This document shows, one piece after another, positions 18,570 through 26,988 of a stretch of DNA of 64,000 nucleotides. The translations under genes were made by a program, and so were the position numbers. The notes below the pieces were generated by a model. The model was not told the DNA's origin. It ran no database searches and saw only the letters and a list, made by a program, of their open reading frames with translations. The DNA comes from Pseudomonas multiresinivorans (GTDB taxonomy: Bacteria; Pseudomonadota; Gammaproteobacteria; Pseudomonadales; Pseudomonadaceae): NCBI RefSeq assembly GCF_012971725.1, contig NZ_CP048833.1, positions 6,324,001-6,388,000 on the forward strand, in the 5' to 3' direction. The first letter of the stretch is position 1. Each line of letters begins with the position of its first letter.

Positions 18570-19289
18570 ATGCCCGCCGAACCCAACCTAAGTTTGCCCT
18601 GGCCCGGGGCCAATCCCCTGCCGGACGCCTTCTTCAATCGCGATGCCCTGACCGTCGCCCGCGAACTGCTGGGCAAGGTGATCCGCCACCGTGTCGGCGA
18701 CCTGTGGCTCTCCGCGCGGATCATCGAGACCGAGGCCTATTACCTGGCCGAGAAAGGCAGCCACGCATCGCTGGGCTACACCGAGAAGCGCAAGGCGCTG
18801 TTCCTCGATGGCGGGCACATCTACATGTATTACGCGCGCGGCGGCGACTCGCTGAACTTCAGCGCCGGCGGCGCGGGCAATGCCGTACTGATCAAGTCCG
18901 GGCACCCCTGGATGGACCGCATCTCCAGTGACGAATCACTGGCCGCCATGCGCCGGCTCAACCCCGCCGCCGATGGCAGCGAGCGCCCGCTGGGCAAGCT
19001 GTGCAACGGCCAGACACTGCTCTGCCGCGCGATGGGCCTGAAAGTGCCGGACTGGGACGCCCAGCGCTTCGACCCGCAGCGCCTGTTCGTCGACGATATC
19101 GGCGAGACACCCTCGCAAGTTATCCAGGCCGCGCGCCTGGGCATTCCCCACGGCCGCGACGAACACCTGCAGTACCGCTTCGTCGATGCCACCTTCGCGC
19201 CCTTCTGCACGCGCAACCCACTGCGCCGCGGACAGGTCGAAGGTCATGACTACCACCTGCTCGGAACCCAGGACGCCACCTTCCGATGA
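18570..19289 (+). CDS. mpg: 3-methyladenine DNA glycosylase (AAG/MPG type)
   Basis: The product has 239 residues, and it excises alkylated purines and hypoxanthine. It has the AAG-family catalytic segment ARIIETEAYYLAEKGSHAS, the Tyr-rich YMYYARGGDSLNFS and a later GQTLLCRAMGL segment. It is slightly longer than the family mean because of an N-terminal extension. The stop overlaps the next ATG by four bases (ATGA), so the downstream membrane phosphatase gene is in the same operon. Confidence 0.93.
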   Translation: MPAEPNLSLPWPGANPLPDAFFNRDALTVARELLGKVIRHRVGDLWLSARIIETEAYYLAEKGSHASLGYTEKRKALFLDGGHIYMYYARGGDSLNFSAGGAGNAVLIKSGHPWMDRISSDESLAAMRRLNPAADGSERPLGKLCNGQTLLCRAMGLKVPDWDAQRFDPQRLFVDDIGETPSQVIQAARLGIPHGRDEHLQYRFVDATFAPFCTRNPLRRGQVEGHDYHLLGTQDATFR

Positions 19290-20602
19290 TCGATCTCGCC
19301 GCCTTCAACACCTGGATGGCCACCCATCCGCAATGGCTCGCCCTGGTCCTGTTCCTGGTCGCCTTCCTCGAATGCGCCGCCATCATCGGCATCATCCTGC
19401 CCGGTGTGGTGATGCTCTTCGCCATTGCCGTGCTGGCCGGCAGCGGCGCCCTGGGGCTGGGGGAAACCCTGGCATTGGCGTTCTTCGGCGGCCTGCTCGG
19501 TGACCTGTCGTCCTACTGGATCGGTCGCCACTTCCACCAGGACATCCGCCGCTTGCCGGTGCTGCGCCACCATCCGGAATGGATTGCCAGCGCGGAAGGG
19601 TTCTTCCACCGCTATGGCGTGGCGAGCCTGCTGGTGGGCCGCTTCATCGGCGCGCTGCGGCCTTTCCTGCCGATGGTCGCCGGCATGCTGGACATGCCCT
19701 TCGGCCGCTTCGCCATCGTTTCCATCATCGCCGCCGCCGGCTGGTCCATCGCCTATCTGGTGCCCGGCTGGGCGACCGGTGCGGCGATGCGCCTGCCGCT
19801 GCCTGAAGGCTTCTGGCCGGAGGCCGGGGTGGTCGCCGCGTGCATCGCCGTGGTGTTCGCGCTGATCATCCATGCCGAACTGCGCAAGGAGCGTAACGCT
19901 CCGCTGATCGGCGCCGTCGGTTGCTTCGCCCTGCTGTTCGCCATGCTCATCGGCTGGCCGCACCTCGACGCCCTGGACAAAGGCCTGATGGCGCTGGTGC
20001 AGGAACACCGCCACGCGTGGCTGGACCATGTGATGGTGGCTGTCACCCGCGTTGGCGACTTCCGCACCCAGTTCATCGCCGGCGCGCTGCTGGCGGTACT
20101 GCTGGCCGCACTGCGGCTGTGGCGCCATGCCTTCTTCGCCGCCGGCACCATGGTCGGCACCGCGCTGCTCAACACCGCGCTCAAGCACCTCTTCGGCCGC
20201 GCCCGGCCCGAGGTGATCGCCGATCCGCTGTCCGCCTTCAGCATGCCCAGCGGCCACAGCTCGGCGTCCTTCGCCTTCTTCCTGGTACTCGGGGTGCTGG
20301 CCAGCCGAGAGAAATCCCCGCGGGTGCGCCTGACCTGGATGCTGCTGGCGGTGATTCCGGCGGCGAGCATTGCGCTGTCCCGCGTCTACCTGGGCGCCCA
20401 CTGGCCCAGCGACATCATCGCCGGCGCCCTGCTCGGCGCGGCGGTGTGCGCCGCCAGCCTGTGGATAAGTCAGCGACGCAGCGAGCTGCCAGCCCTGGCC
20501 CCGCGCATCTGGTGGAGCCTGTTGCCGACCGCCATGGTGCTGCTGGCGGTAGCCAGCGCCTGGGGGCTGTCGTCGGCCATCCACCGTTACACGCCGCTCT
20601 GA
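19286..20602 (+). CDS. DedA-PAP2 fusion membrane protein
   Basis: The product has 438 residues in two parts. Residues 1-190 form a DedA/VTT domain (GDLSSYWIGRHF, then GRFIGALRPFLPMVAGMLDMPF). Residues ~215-438 form a PAP2 phosphatase with KHLFGRARP, MPSGHSSAS and SRVYLGAHWPSDI, the three catalytic motifs. All PAP2 catalytic residues are present. DedA proteins flip lipid carriers and PAP2 enzymes dephosphorylate undecaprenyl pyrophosphate or phosphatidate. The fusion therefore suggests coupled lipid-carrier recycling (inference). It is translationally coupled to mpg. Confidence 0.88.
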   Translation: MIDLAAFNTWMATHPQWLALVLFLVAFLECAAIIGIILPGVVMLFAIAVLAGSGALGLGETLALAFFGGLLGDLSSYWIGRHFHQDIRRLPVLRHHPEWIASAEGFFHRYGVASLLVGRFIGALRPFLPMVAGMLDMPFGRFAIVSIIAAAGWSIAYLVPGWATGAAMRLPLPEGFWPEAGVVAACIAVVFALIIHAELRKERNAPLIGAVGCFALLFAMLIGWPHLDALDKGLMALVQEHRHAWLDHVMVAVTRVGDFRTQFIAGALLAVLLAALRLWRHAFFAAGTMVGTALLNTALKHLFGRARPEVIADPLSAFSMPSGHSSASFAFFLVLGVLASREKSPRVRLTWMLLAVIPAASIALSRVYLGAHWPSDIIAGALLGAAVCAASLWISQRRSELPALAPRIWWSLLPTAMVLLAVASAWGLSSAIHRYTPL

Positions 20603-20609
20603 CCCGGCT

Positions 20610-21524
20610 TCAGGCCCAGGGGCGCTCGCGCATCAGTTCGGCGCAGCGTAGCTGGACGAACTCGCGCAACTGGGTCACGGCCCGGCTGAGCTGGGCGCGG
20701 TGGGTGCAGAACAGGTTCATCGGCGTGGCTTCGCCCAGGTAGTCCGCCAGCGCCACTTCCAGCCGGCCGGCGCGCACGTCGGCCGCGACGTCCAGCCAGG
20801 ACTTGTAGACCAGCCCCTGCCCCGCCACGGCCCAGCGCCGCACCACGTCGGCGTCGTCGCAGAGGCGATCGCCGCGCACCGTCACTTCGTGCTGCTTGCG
20901 GCTGTCGCTGAAGCGCCAGCGCTCGTGAGCACGTCCGCCCAGCATGTACAGCAGGCAGTTATGTTTTTGCAGCTCGTCCGGGTGTGTTGGCTTGCCGTGG
21001 CGGGCGAAGTACTCGGGCGCGGCGCAGAGCACCCGGCGGTTGTCCGGCGCCAGCGGTAGCGCGACAAGGTTCGAGTCTCCCGGCTGCCCCAGGCGGAACG
21101 CCACGTCCACCGGCTGCCGGTAGAGATCGGCCTGGCGATCGCTGATCAGCAGGCGCAGGTTCATGCGCGGGTGCAGCGCCTGGAACTCGTCCAGCCAGGG
21201 CAGCAACACGTTGCGGCCGAAATCCGACGGCGCCGAGACCTGGAAATTGCCGGCGATCTCACTCTTGCCGCCAGCCAGCAGCTGGCGGCCATCGTCCAGG
21301 CTCTGCAACGCCGCTCGGGCGTGGGCCAGGTACAGCTCGCCCTCGGCGGTCAGGCGCAGGCTGCGGGTCGAACGGGCGAACAGGCGTACGTCCAGCTCGC
21401 TTTCCAGGCGTTTGAGCGCGGCGCTGGCCACTGCCGGCGACAGTTCCAGCTCACGGGCAGCGGCGGAGAGGCTGCCGCGCTCGGCGGTGCGAACGAATAT
21501 CTGCAGGTCGTCGAAGCGCAGCAT
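20610..21524 (-). CDS. LysR-family transcriptional regulator
   Basis: The product has 304 residues. The N-terminal winged helix (LQIFVRTAERGSLSAAARELELSPAVASAALKRLE) is followed by a substrate-binding domain. The ATG at 21524 is preferred over a TTG two codons upstream because AGGA sits at a better distance. The gene is divergent from the monooxygenase/quinone-reductase pair, which it most likely controls. A 19-base dyad abuts its start. The subgroup resembles regulators of quinone or aldehyde stress genes. Confidence 0.88.
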   Translation of the reverse strand: MLRFDDLQIFVRTAERGSLSAAARELELSPAVASAALKRLESELDVRLFARSTRSLRLTAEGELYLAHARAALQSLDDGRQLLAGGKSEIAGNFQVSAPSDFGRNVLLPWLDEFQALHPRMNLRLLISDRQADLYRQPVDVAFRLGQPGDSNLVALPLAPDNRRVLCAAPEYFARHGKPTHPDELQKHNCLLYMLGGRAHERWRFSDSRKQHEVTVRGDRLCDDADVVRRWAVAGQGLVYKSWLDVAADVRAGRLEVALADYLGEATPMNLFCTHRAQLSRAVTQLREFVQLRCAELMRERPWA

Positions 21525-21543
21525 TTTCAAAAATCCTTTGAAA
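21525..21543. promoter_or_regulatory. Palindromic site at the lysR start
   Basis: TTTCAAAAATCCTTTGAAA has perfect 7-base arms TTTCAAA/TTTGAAA with a 5-base spacer. It is immediately upstream of the lysR ATG, in the divergent promoter region. It contains a T-N11-A pattern, so it is a plausible LysR operator. Confidence 0.5.
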
Positions 21544-21627
21544 GAGACTCTCTACTTACGCGGTTTTTCTCTCAGACGAAAGAGAGCAGCATGCCCTCAC
21601 CTTCCCCGCCCAACTGGAGATACCCGG

Positions 21628-21915
21628 ATGAGCCTGACCCTGATCGCCATCATTCGCGCCAAGCCCGGCCGCGCCGACAGCCTGCAGGAGCGCCTGCACG
21701 GCATGCTCGCGCCGTCCCGCTCCGAGGCCGGCTGCCTGCAGTACGACCTGCACCGCGATATCAAGGACGCCGAGCTGATCTACATGATCGAGCAGTGGCG
21801 CGACGAGGATGCCCTGGCCGAGCACGAGGCCAGCCCGCACTTCCAGGCCTTCGTGAAGGCCGCCGAACCTGACCTGGCGGAACTCGATATCCGCCTGATG
21901 AACCGAATTGACTGA
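21628..21915 (+). CDS. ABM-domain monooxygenase (YgiN-like)
   Basis: The product has 95 residues and a ferredoxin-like ABM domain with the typical pattern MSLTLIAIIRAKPGRADSL, EAGCLQYDLHRD, YMIEQWRDEDALAEHEASPHF. Such proteins act as quinol or antibiotic-biosynthesis monooxygenases. GGAG lies 8 bases before the ATG. It is followed 24 bases later by a quinone-reductase-type gene, suggesting a quinone redox pair. Confidence 0.85.
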   Translation: MSLTLIAIIRAKPGRADSLQERLHGMLAPSRSEAGCLQYDLHRDIKDAELIYMIEQWRDEDALAEHEASPHFQAFVKAAEPDLAELDIRLMNRID

Positions 21916-21939
21916 TCATTTCAGCGAATAGGACTGACC

Positions 21940-22953
21940 ATGAAAGCCATCGGCTACACCCAGAGCCTGCCCAGCAGCGACGCCAATTCCCTGCTCGACA
22001 TCCAGCTGCCCGAGCCCACGCCCGGCCCGCGCGACCTGCTGGTGGAAGTGCGCGCCATCTCCGCCAACCCGGTGGACACCAAGGTGCGCCAGCGCGCACA
22101 GCCCGCCGAAGGCCAGTACAAGGTGCTCGGCTGGGACGCCAGCGGCGTGGTCCGCGCCGTGGGCAGCGAGGTCAGCCTGTTCAAGCCGGGCGACAAGGTC
22201 TGGTATGCCGGCGACCTGACCCGCCCCGGCAGCAATGCTGAGTTGCAACTGGTCGACGAGCGCATCGTCGGCGCCATGCCCAGGAGCCTGGACTTCGCCC
22301 ACGCCGCCGCCCTGCCGCTGACCACCATTACCGCCTGGGAACTGCTGTTCGACCGTTTGCAGGTGGCCGAGGGCAGCGCCAGCAAGGGCCAGAGCCTGCT
22401 GATCGTCGGCGCGGCCGGCGGCGTTGGCTCGATCCTCACCCAACTGGCGCGCCAGCTCACCGGCATGACCGTGATCGGCACCGCCTCGCGCCCGGAAACC
22501 CAGGAATGGGTGCGCAACCTCGGCGCGCACCACGTGATCGATCACCGCAAGCCGCTGAGCGAAGAACTCAAGCGCATCGGCATCGGCGAAGTCACCCACG
22601 TGGCCAGCCTCAACCAGACCGAGCAGCACCTGCCCGAGATCGTCGCCAGCCTGCGCCCGCAAGGCCGTCTCGCGCTGATCGACGACCCGGAGAACCTCGA
22701 CGTGCGCCTGCTCAAGCAGAAGAGCCTGTCGCTGCACTGGGAGTTCATGTACACCCGCTCGATGTTCCAGACCGACGACATGATCGAGCAGCACAAGCTG
22801 CTGCAGCGTGTGGCCGGGCTGATCGACAGCGGCGTGCTGAAGACCACCCTGGGCGAGCACTTCGGCAAGATCGACGCCGCCAACCTGCGCCGTGCCCACG
22901 CGCTGCTGGAGAGCAACACGGCCAAGGGCAAGATCGTGCTGGAAGGGTTCTGA
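21940..22953 (+). CDS. Zinc-type alcohol dehydrogenase / quinone reductase family protein
   Basis: The product has 337 residues of the MDR superfamily. The N-terminal GroES-like domain has MKAIGYTQSLP and GWDASGVVRAVG; the Rossmann motif is VGAAGGVGSILTQLA. The zinc-site cysteines of true alcohol dehydrogenases are absent, so an NADPH:quinone reductase-like activity is more likely than alcohol oxidation. It is co-directional with the ABM gene and divergent from lysR. Confidence 0.87.
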   Translation: MKAIGYTQSLPSSDANSLLDIQLPEPTPGPRDLLVEVRAISANPVDTKVRQRAQPAEGQYKVLGWDASGVVRAVGSEVSLFKPGDKVWYAGDLTRPGSNAELQLVDERIVGAMPRSLDFAHAAALPLTTITAWELLFDRLQVAEGSASKGQSLLIVGAAGGVGSILTQLARQLTGMTVIGTASRPETQEWVRNLGAHHVIDHRKPLSEELKRIGIGEVTHVASLNQTEQHLPEIVASLRPQGRLALIDDPENLDVRLLKQKSLSLHWEFMYTRSMFQTDDMIEQHKLLQRVAGLIDSGVLKTTLGEHFGKIDAANLRRAHALLESNTAKGKIVLEGF

Positions 22954-22977
22954 CCTCAGGCGCCGATGGGCGTGGAC

Positions 22978-23013
22978 GTAGGGCGGATAACCCGTTCGGG
23001 TTTTCCGCCCTAC
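22978..23013. repeat. Palindromic hairpin element
   Basis: GTAGGGCGGATAACCCG and its near-complement CGGGTTTTCCGCCCTAC face each other around a TT centre (36 bases in all). It lies between convergent genes and may act as a transcript end or as another REP-type element. Confidence 0.6.
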
Positions 23014-23044
23014 GGCCTGCTCCTTGTCGCCGAACCCGGCCGAC

Positions 23045-23851
23045 TCAGTCGTCGGCCTTGGCACCCGCGAGCAACCGGCAAAGCTTCTCGGTGGCATCGA
23101 GCATCGCGAAGCTCGGCTTCTCCAGATTGCGATCCGGCACTACCCAGAGCTGCTGAAGCCGTGTGGCGCTGAGCTGCTGCATGCCGGTCCAACCGCGCAA
23201 CTGGTCCTCGCTGGCTGCCAGGATCACCTGCGGATCACGCGCCAGCACGGCCTCCTGCCCCACCTGCGGCGCTGGCAGGTCGAGGTCGGCGAACAGGTTG
23301 CGGCCACCGCAGACTTCCAGCGCCTCGCTGATGATCTGTCGACCACCGACGGTATAGAGCGGGCGGTCCCACACCTGGTAGAACACCCTGAGCGGCTGCT
23401 CGCGCCGGTACTGCGCACGCAACTGCGCCATGCGCGCATCGAAGGTATCGGCCAGCTCACGCCCCTTCTCGGCCCGCCCCAGACGCTCGCCCAGTTCGCG
23501 GAACTGCCGGGAGATATCTTCAAGATGATGCGGATCGGCCACGTAGAGCGGAATGCCCACGGCCTTCAGGCGCTGCAGCTGCGCCTCAGGCACCGCACCG
23601 GGCCAGACCAGCAGCAGGTCGGGCTGCAGGGCGAGAATCTGTTCGAGATTGACCTGCCCGTAGCGGCCGACGGACGGCAGGCCTTTCAATGATTGCGGAC
23701 GGGGCCCGCCATCGAGCAGGCCGGCCAGCCGGTCGGCGGCGCCCAGCTCGAGGACCATGTCGGTAAGGGAAGGCGCAAGGCTGACCACCCGCTCTGCCGC
23801 CGCCACCGGCAAACCGGCGAGCAGCAGAAGCAGGCAGAGGAAACGGCGCAT
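23045..23851 (-). CDS. btuF: BtuF-like periplasmic corrinoid/metal-binding protein
   Basis: The product has 268 residues: a signal peptide (MRRFLCLLLLLAGLPVAAA), then a class III (BtuF/FecB) binding fold with RVVSLAPSLTDMVLELGA, DRLAGL and LQPDLLLVWPG. It lacks the rest of an ABC transporter locally, so it must use permeases encoded elsewhere. The real start is the ATG at 23851, which overlaps the stop of the upstream membrane-protein gene by one base. The cobalamin assignment is from family resemblance; a siderophore ligand is possible. Confidence 0.75.
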   Translation of the reverse strand: MRRFLCLLLLLAGLPVAAAERVVSLAPSLTDMVLELGAADRLAGLLDGGPRPQSLKGLPSVGRYGQVNLEQILALQPDLLLVWPGAVPEAQLQRLKAVGIPLYVADPHHLEDISRQFRELGERLGRAEKGRELADTFDARMAQLRAQYRREQPLRVFYQVWDRPLYTVGGRQIISEALEVCGGRNLFADLDLPAPQVGQEAVLARDPQVILAASEDQLRGWTGMQQLSATRLQQLWVVPDRNLEKPSFAMLDATEKLCRLLAGAKADD

Positions 23852-24267
23852 CAGGCCAGTTGGCGCGGCAGGCGATACAGCCAGAGGATGACCAGGCTGG
23901 CGAAGCCCAACAGCAGGACCGGCACACCATGCAGGTCGACCAGCACCGCCAGGGCGCCGATCCAGGCCGGAATGCTGCCCACCAGCGCACCACGGCGCTG
24001 CGCGGCACCCAGTGCCTGCCAGGCCGCAGGCTCGTCCGCGCCATCGCGAGCCTTGCCGGTAGCGATCAGCGCGTGCTTGTAGCGACGGAACAACGGCAGG
24101 GTGAGGAACATCGACACCAGGCCGACGACAAACACCGGCGTGGCCAGCTTGTCCGAGAACGGCGCATCGCCCACCAGCGCCAGCATCAGGTGCTGCGGTG
24201 CCAGCGCGAGCGCCAGCAGCAGCCACCAGATCAGATTCAGCCGGCGCCGGGCAGCGGCGCGGTTCAC
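23851..24267 (-). CDS. Four-helix membrane protein, unknown function
   Basis: The product has 138 residues and about four hydrophobic helices, paired as two at each end. The middle is a charged loop (RRYKHALIATGKARDGADEPAAWQ). It begins with GTG overlapping the ribA stop (GTGA) and ends overlapping the btuF-like start, so it is in one operon with both. No domain recognised. Confidence 0.75.
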   Translation of the reverse strand: MNRAAARRRLNLIWWLLLALALAPQHLMLALVGDAPFSDKLATPVFVVGLVSMFLTLPLFRRYKHALIATGKARDGADEPAAWQALGAAQRRGALVGSIPAWIGALAVLVDLHGVPVLLLGFASLVILWLYRLPRQLA

Positions 24268-24893
24268 GAAGCGGACGCCTCGGCCTCGGCTTCGCCCTGA
24301 TGCATGTTGCCCAGCATGTGCCCGAGCTTGCCCGCCTTGGTCTGCAGGTAGCGCTTGTTATGCGGGTTCAGGCCCTTGTGCAGCGGCACCCGCTCGGCGA
24401 CGGTAAGGCCGTAGCCTTCCAGCGCCTTGACCTTGCGCGGATTGTTGGTCATCAGCTTCAGCGAGCAGACGCCCAGGTGCTGCAGCATCGGCAGGCACAT
24501 GGCGTAGTCGCGCTGGTCGGCGCCGAAGCCCAGGGCCAGGTTGGCCTCCACTGTATCGGCACCTTCATCCTGCAAGGCATAGGCGCGAATCTTGTTGATC
24601 AGGCCGATGCCACGGCCTTCCTGACGCAGGTACAGCAGGACGCCACGGCCTTCCTTGGCGATGGCCGACAGTGCGCCCTCGAGCTGGAAACCGCAGTCGC
24701 AGCGCAGGCTGAACAGCGCATCGCCGGTGAGGCATTCGGAATGCAGACGCCCCAGCACCGGCTGGCCGTCATCGAGCTTGCCCATGGTCAGGGCGACGTG
24801 TTCCTTGCCGGTTTCCTCGTCGAGGAAGCCATGCATGGTGAATTCGCCGAAGGGGGTGGGCAGCTTGGAGGCGGCGACGAAAACGACAGACAC
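24264..24893 (-). CDS. ribA: GTP cyclohydrolase II
   Basis: The product has 209 residues and performs the first step of riboflavin synthesis. All zinc ligands are present: HSECLTGDALFSLRCDCG gives Cys54, Cys65 and Cys67. It starts with GTG, with AGGAG seven bases upstream. This intact enzyme explains how the cell tolerates the degenerate GCHII-like domain of RibBX at 29002-30099. It stands apart from the main rib operon. Confidence 0.96.
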   Translation of the reverse strand: MSVVFVAASKLPTPFGEFTMHGFLDEETGKEHVALTMGKLDDGQPVLGRLHSECLTGDALFSLRCDCGFQLEGALSAIAKEGRGVLLYLRQEGRGIGLINKIRAYALQDEGADTVEANLALGFGADQRDYAMCLPMLQHLGVCSLKLMTNNPRKVKALEGYGLTVAERVPLHKGLNPHNKRYLQTKAGKLGHMLGNMHQGEAEAEASAS

Positions 24894-25014
24894 CGGAAAC
24901 TCCTGAAAGATTTATCTAAGGAAGGAGGACCGGCATTGTAGCAGCAGCGCCGGCCGCACCGTCATCGCGAATTCTGCAAGATAAGCATCGATGCGGTTGA
25001 TAGAAGCCCCGCCG

Positions 25015-25659
25015 TCAGTGCTTGGCCTGGATGTACATCATGCCCTGTTCCTCCCGCCAGCCGACGCGGTTGAGGAAGCTCATGCCCAGGAGAATCTCGG
25101 TGGGGTAATCGCCTTCGACCACCGCGGCCTCGACGCCCAGCAACTCGATACCGCCAAGCTTCACGCTGTTGAGCATCACCCGCCAGCTCCTGACGGTGCC
25201 GCTGGCCGTGGAGACCATCATCGGCGTACCGCTGGCGCGGTAATCGATCCCCAGGCGCCGGGCCTCGCCTTCGTTCATGGCGATAGAGGTGGCGCCGGTA
25301 TCCACCAGGAACTGCGCGTTCTGGTTGTTGATGGTGCCCGCCACCCAATAGTGGCCACCGGTGCCGCGGGCGATGCTCATCTCGGTGCGGGCGGAGGGCG
25401 CGGCATAGCCGCCGCTGTTGTACTCGCGGCTCAGCTCATAGGTCTGCTCGACGCCGCCGATGCGCAGTACCGCCTTGTGACTGTCGGCGCTGACCACCTG
25501 TATGCCTTCCGTGCCGGTCTGGCCGACTTTCACCAGCTTGCGCTGGCCGTCGATATTGAGCACCGCGGCACCGGGGAACAGACCGACCACCTGCACCTGC
25601 GGGGCTGCCACGGCAGCGATGGAACACAGGGACAGGCAGATCAGGGCGGACAGGCGCAT
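25015..25659 (-). CDS. Secreted retropepsin-like aspartic protease
   Basis: The product has 214 residues. A signal peptide is followed by a clan AA aspartic protease domain with FLVDTGATSIAMN (catalytic Asp120) and the second conserved stretch EILLGMSFLNRVGWREEQG. This matches the family of single-domain bacterial retropepsins (TIGR02281 type). As such enzymes are homodimeric, one Asp per chain is expected. It follows the solute-binding protein gene with a four-base gap. Confidence 0.82.
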   Translation of the reverse strand: MRLSALICLSLCSIAAVAAPQVQVVGLFPGAAVLNIDGQRKLVKVGQTGTEGIQVVSADSHKAVLRIGGVEQTYELSREYNSGGYAAPSARTEMSIARGTGGHYWVAGTINNQNAQFLVDTGATSIAMNEGEARRLGIDYRASGTPMMVSTASGTVRSWRVMLNSVKLGGIELLGVEAAVVEGDYPTEILLGMSFLNRVGWREEQGMMYIQAKH

Positions 25660-25663
25660 TCGA

Positions 25664-26461
25664 TCACTCCTTGGGCGGCAGCAGTGGTTTCAGCGGGGCG
25701 TAGGGCCAGTGCCAGCGAGCAAAGATGCGCTCCAGCTCGCCGCTGCGGTAGAGCGCCTGCATGCGCGAATCGTAGAGTTTCGCCAGCGCCCGCCCACGGT
25801 CGTTGTTGGCGAAGCCAAGATACAGCGGAATCGAGCCGACATCGGTGATGTGGTAGACGCTGGCGTCGACCCCCTTGGCCTCGATCATCTCTTCCAGCTC
25901 GGGGCGGGCGTCGATGAAGTAGTCGATGCGGTGGCCATCGAGCATCGGCAGCGCCGAGCTGCGTCGCTGCAGCTCGTTGCGCTGCTTCAGGTGATCCAGG
26001 TAGCGGTCGAAGGCGTAGCCGCGCATCCAGGCCAGGCGGTAGCTGTCGAGCGCGGCCAGGGTCGGCCTGGGGGAAGTGTTCAGGCCCAGCGCACCAATGG
26101 GGTCGACGTCGTAAGGCCAGTGCGGATAGATGATGTTGTCGATTTCGTTGCGGTAGGAGCCGACCCAGGCATCCGCCTCGGCGCGCTGCACCAGCCCGAC
26201 CGAGCGTACGTAGGGCTCGCTGCGCAGTTTCAGGCGTACGCCTTCGGGCTCGTAGATGGCCCGCAACAGGTCCCAGGCCAGGCCACGGCCGTCGGCCTGG
26301 GTGTAGTTGACCCAGACCTCGCTGGCCACCTGGATTTCCCCGGGCACACCAGCAAGCGCTCGGGCAGTCTTGTCAGCAGCCGCGGCCGGGGGCACGGCCA
26401 TCGACAGGAGCGCTACCGGCAGCCAGCACAGGCAGAGGAGCAGGCACAGCAGTCGGCGCAT
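25664..26461 (-). CDS. Periplasmic solute-binding protein family 3
   Basis: The product has 265 residues: a signal peptide, then an SBP_bac_3 fold (PGEIQVASEVWVNYTQADGRGLAWDLLRAIYEPEGV). No permease or ATPase gene is adjacent, so it may serve as an orphan binder or sensor. It is co-directional with pgpA (9-base gap) and with the protease gene. Ligand unknown; amino-acid-like ligands are usual for the family. Confidence 0.8.
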   Translation of the reverse strand: MRRLLCLLLCLCWLPVALLSMAVPPAAAADKTARALAGVPGEIQVASEVWVNYTQADGRGLAWDLLRAIYEPEGVRLKLRSEPYVRSVGLVQRAEADAWVGSYRNEIDNIIYPHWPYDVDPIGALGLNTSPRPTLAALDSYRLAWMRGYAFDRYLDHLKQRNELQRRSSALPMLDGHRIDYFIDARPELEEMIEAKGVDASVYHITDVGSIPLYLGFANNDRGRALAKLYDSRMQALYRSGELERIFARWHWPYAPLKPLLPPKE

Positions 26462-26470
26462 CGAGCGTCC

Positions 26471-26986
26471 TCAGATCAGCCAGTGGGCCCAACCCCATGT
26501 CAGGCCTTGCATCACCAGCCAGGCGAATACCCCGGCCAGTACATCGTCCAGCATGATGCCCACGCCACCGTGGACGTTGCGGTCCACCCAGCTGATCGGC
26601 CAGGGCTTGGCGATGTCGATGATGCGGAACACCACGAAGCCGACCAGCAGCCACCACCAGCCTTCCGGCACCAGCCAGAGGGTGATCCACATGCCGACCA
26701 TCTCGTCCCAGACGATGCCTTCGTGATCGTGCACGCGCAGATCGTCGGCAACCTTGCCGCACAGCCAGAAGCCGAACAGCATGGTGACGCCCAGCATCAG
26801 CCAGTAACCCCAGTCCGGCAGCATCTGCCAGAGTGGTATGAAGGGTAGCGCAACCAGCGAACCCCAGGTGCCCGGCGCTTTGGGCAGGGTGCCCGAGCCG
26901 AAGCCGAAGGCCAGGAAGTGCCAGGGATTGCTCCATACCGAATGGGGTACGGGTTGGGCCGGGGCCTGGTTGGGGTGTTCTGTCAC
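26471..26986 (-). CDS. pgpA: Phosphatidylglycerophosphatase A
   Basis: The product has 171 residues from the GTG at 26986. That codon has GGAG five bases upstream; the GTG two codons earlier (26992) would overlap the same GGAG, so the shorter start is preferred. The PgpA motif FGSGTLPKAPGTWGS is present, with VWDEMVGMWI further on and several membrane helices. It dephosphorylates PGP to phosphatidylglycerol. It overlaps or abuts the thiL end. Confidence 0.92.
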   Translation of the reverse strand: MTEHPNQAPAQPVPHSVWSNPWHFLAFGFGSGTLPKAPGTWGSLVALPFIPLWQMLPDWGYWLMLGVTMLFGFWLCGKVADDLRVHDHEGIVWDEMVGMWITLWLVPEGWWWLLVGFVVFRIIDIAKPWPISWVDRNVHGGVGIMLDDVLAGVFAWLVMQGLTWGWAHWLI

Positions 26987-26988
26987 GG

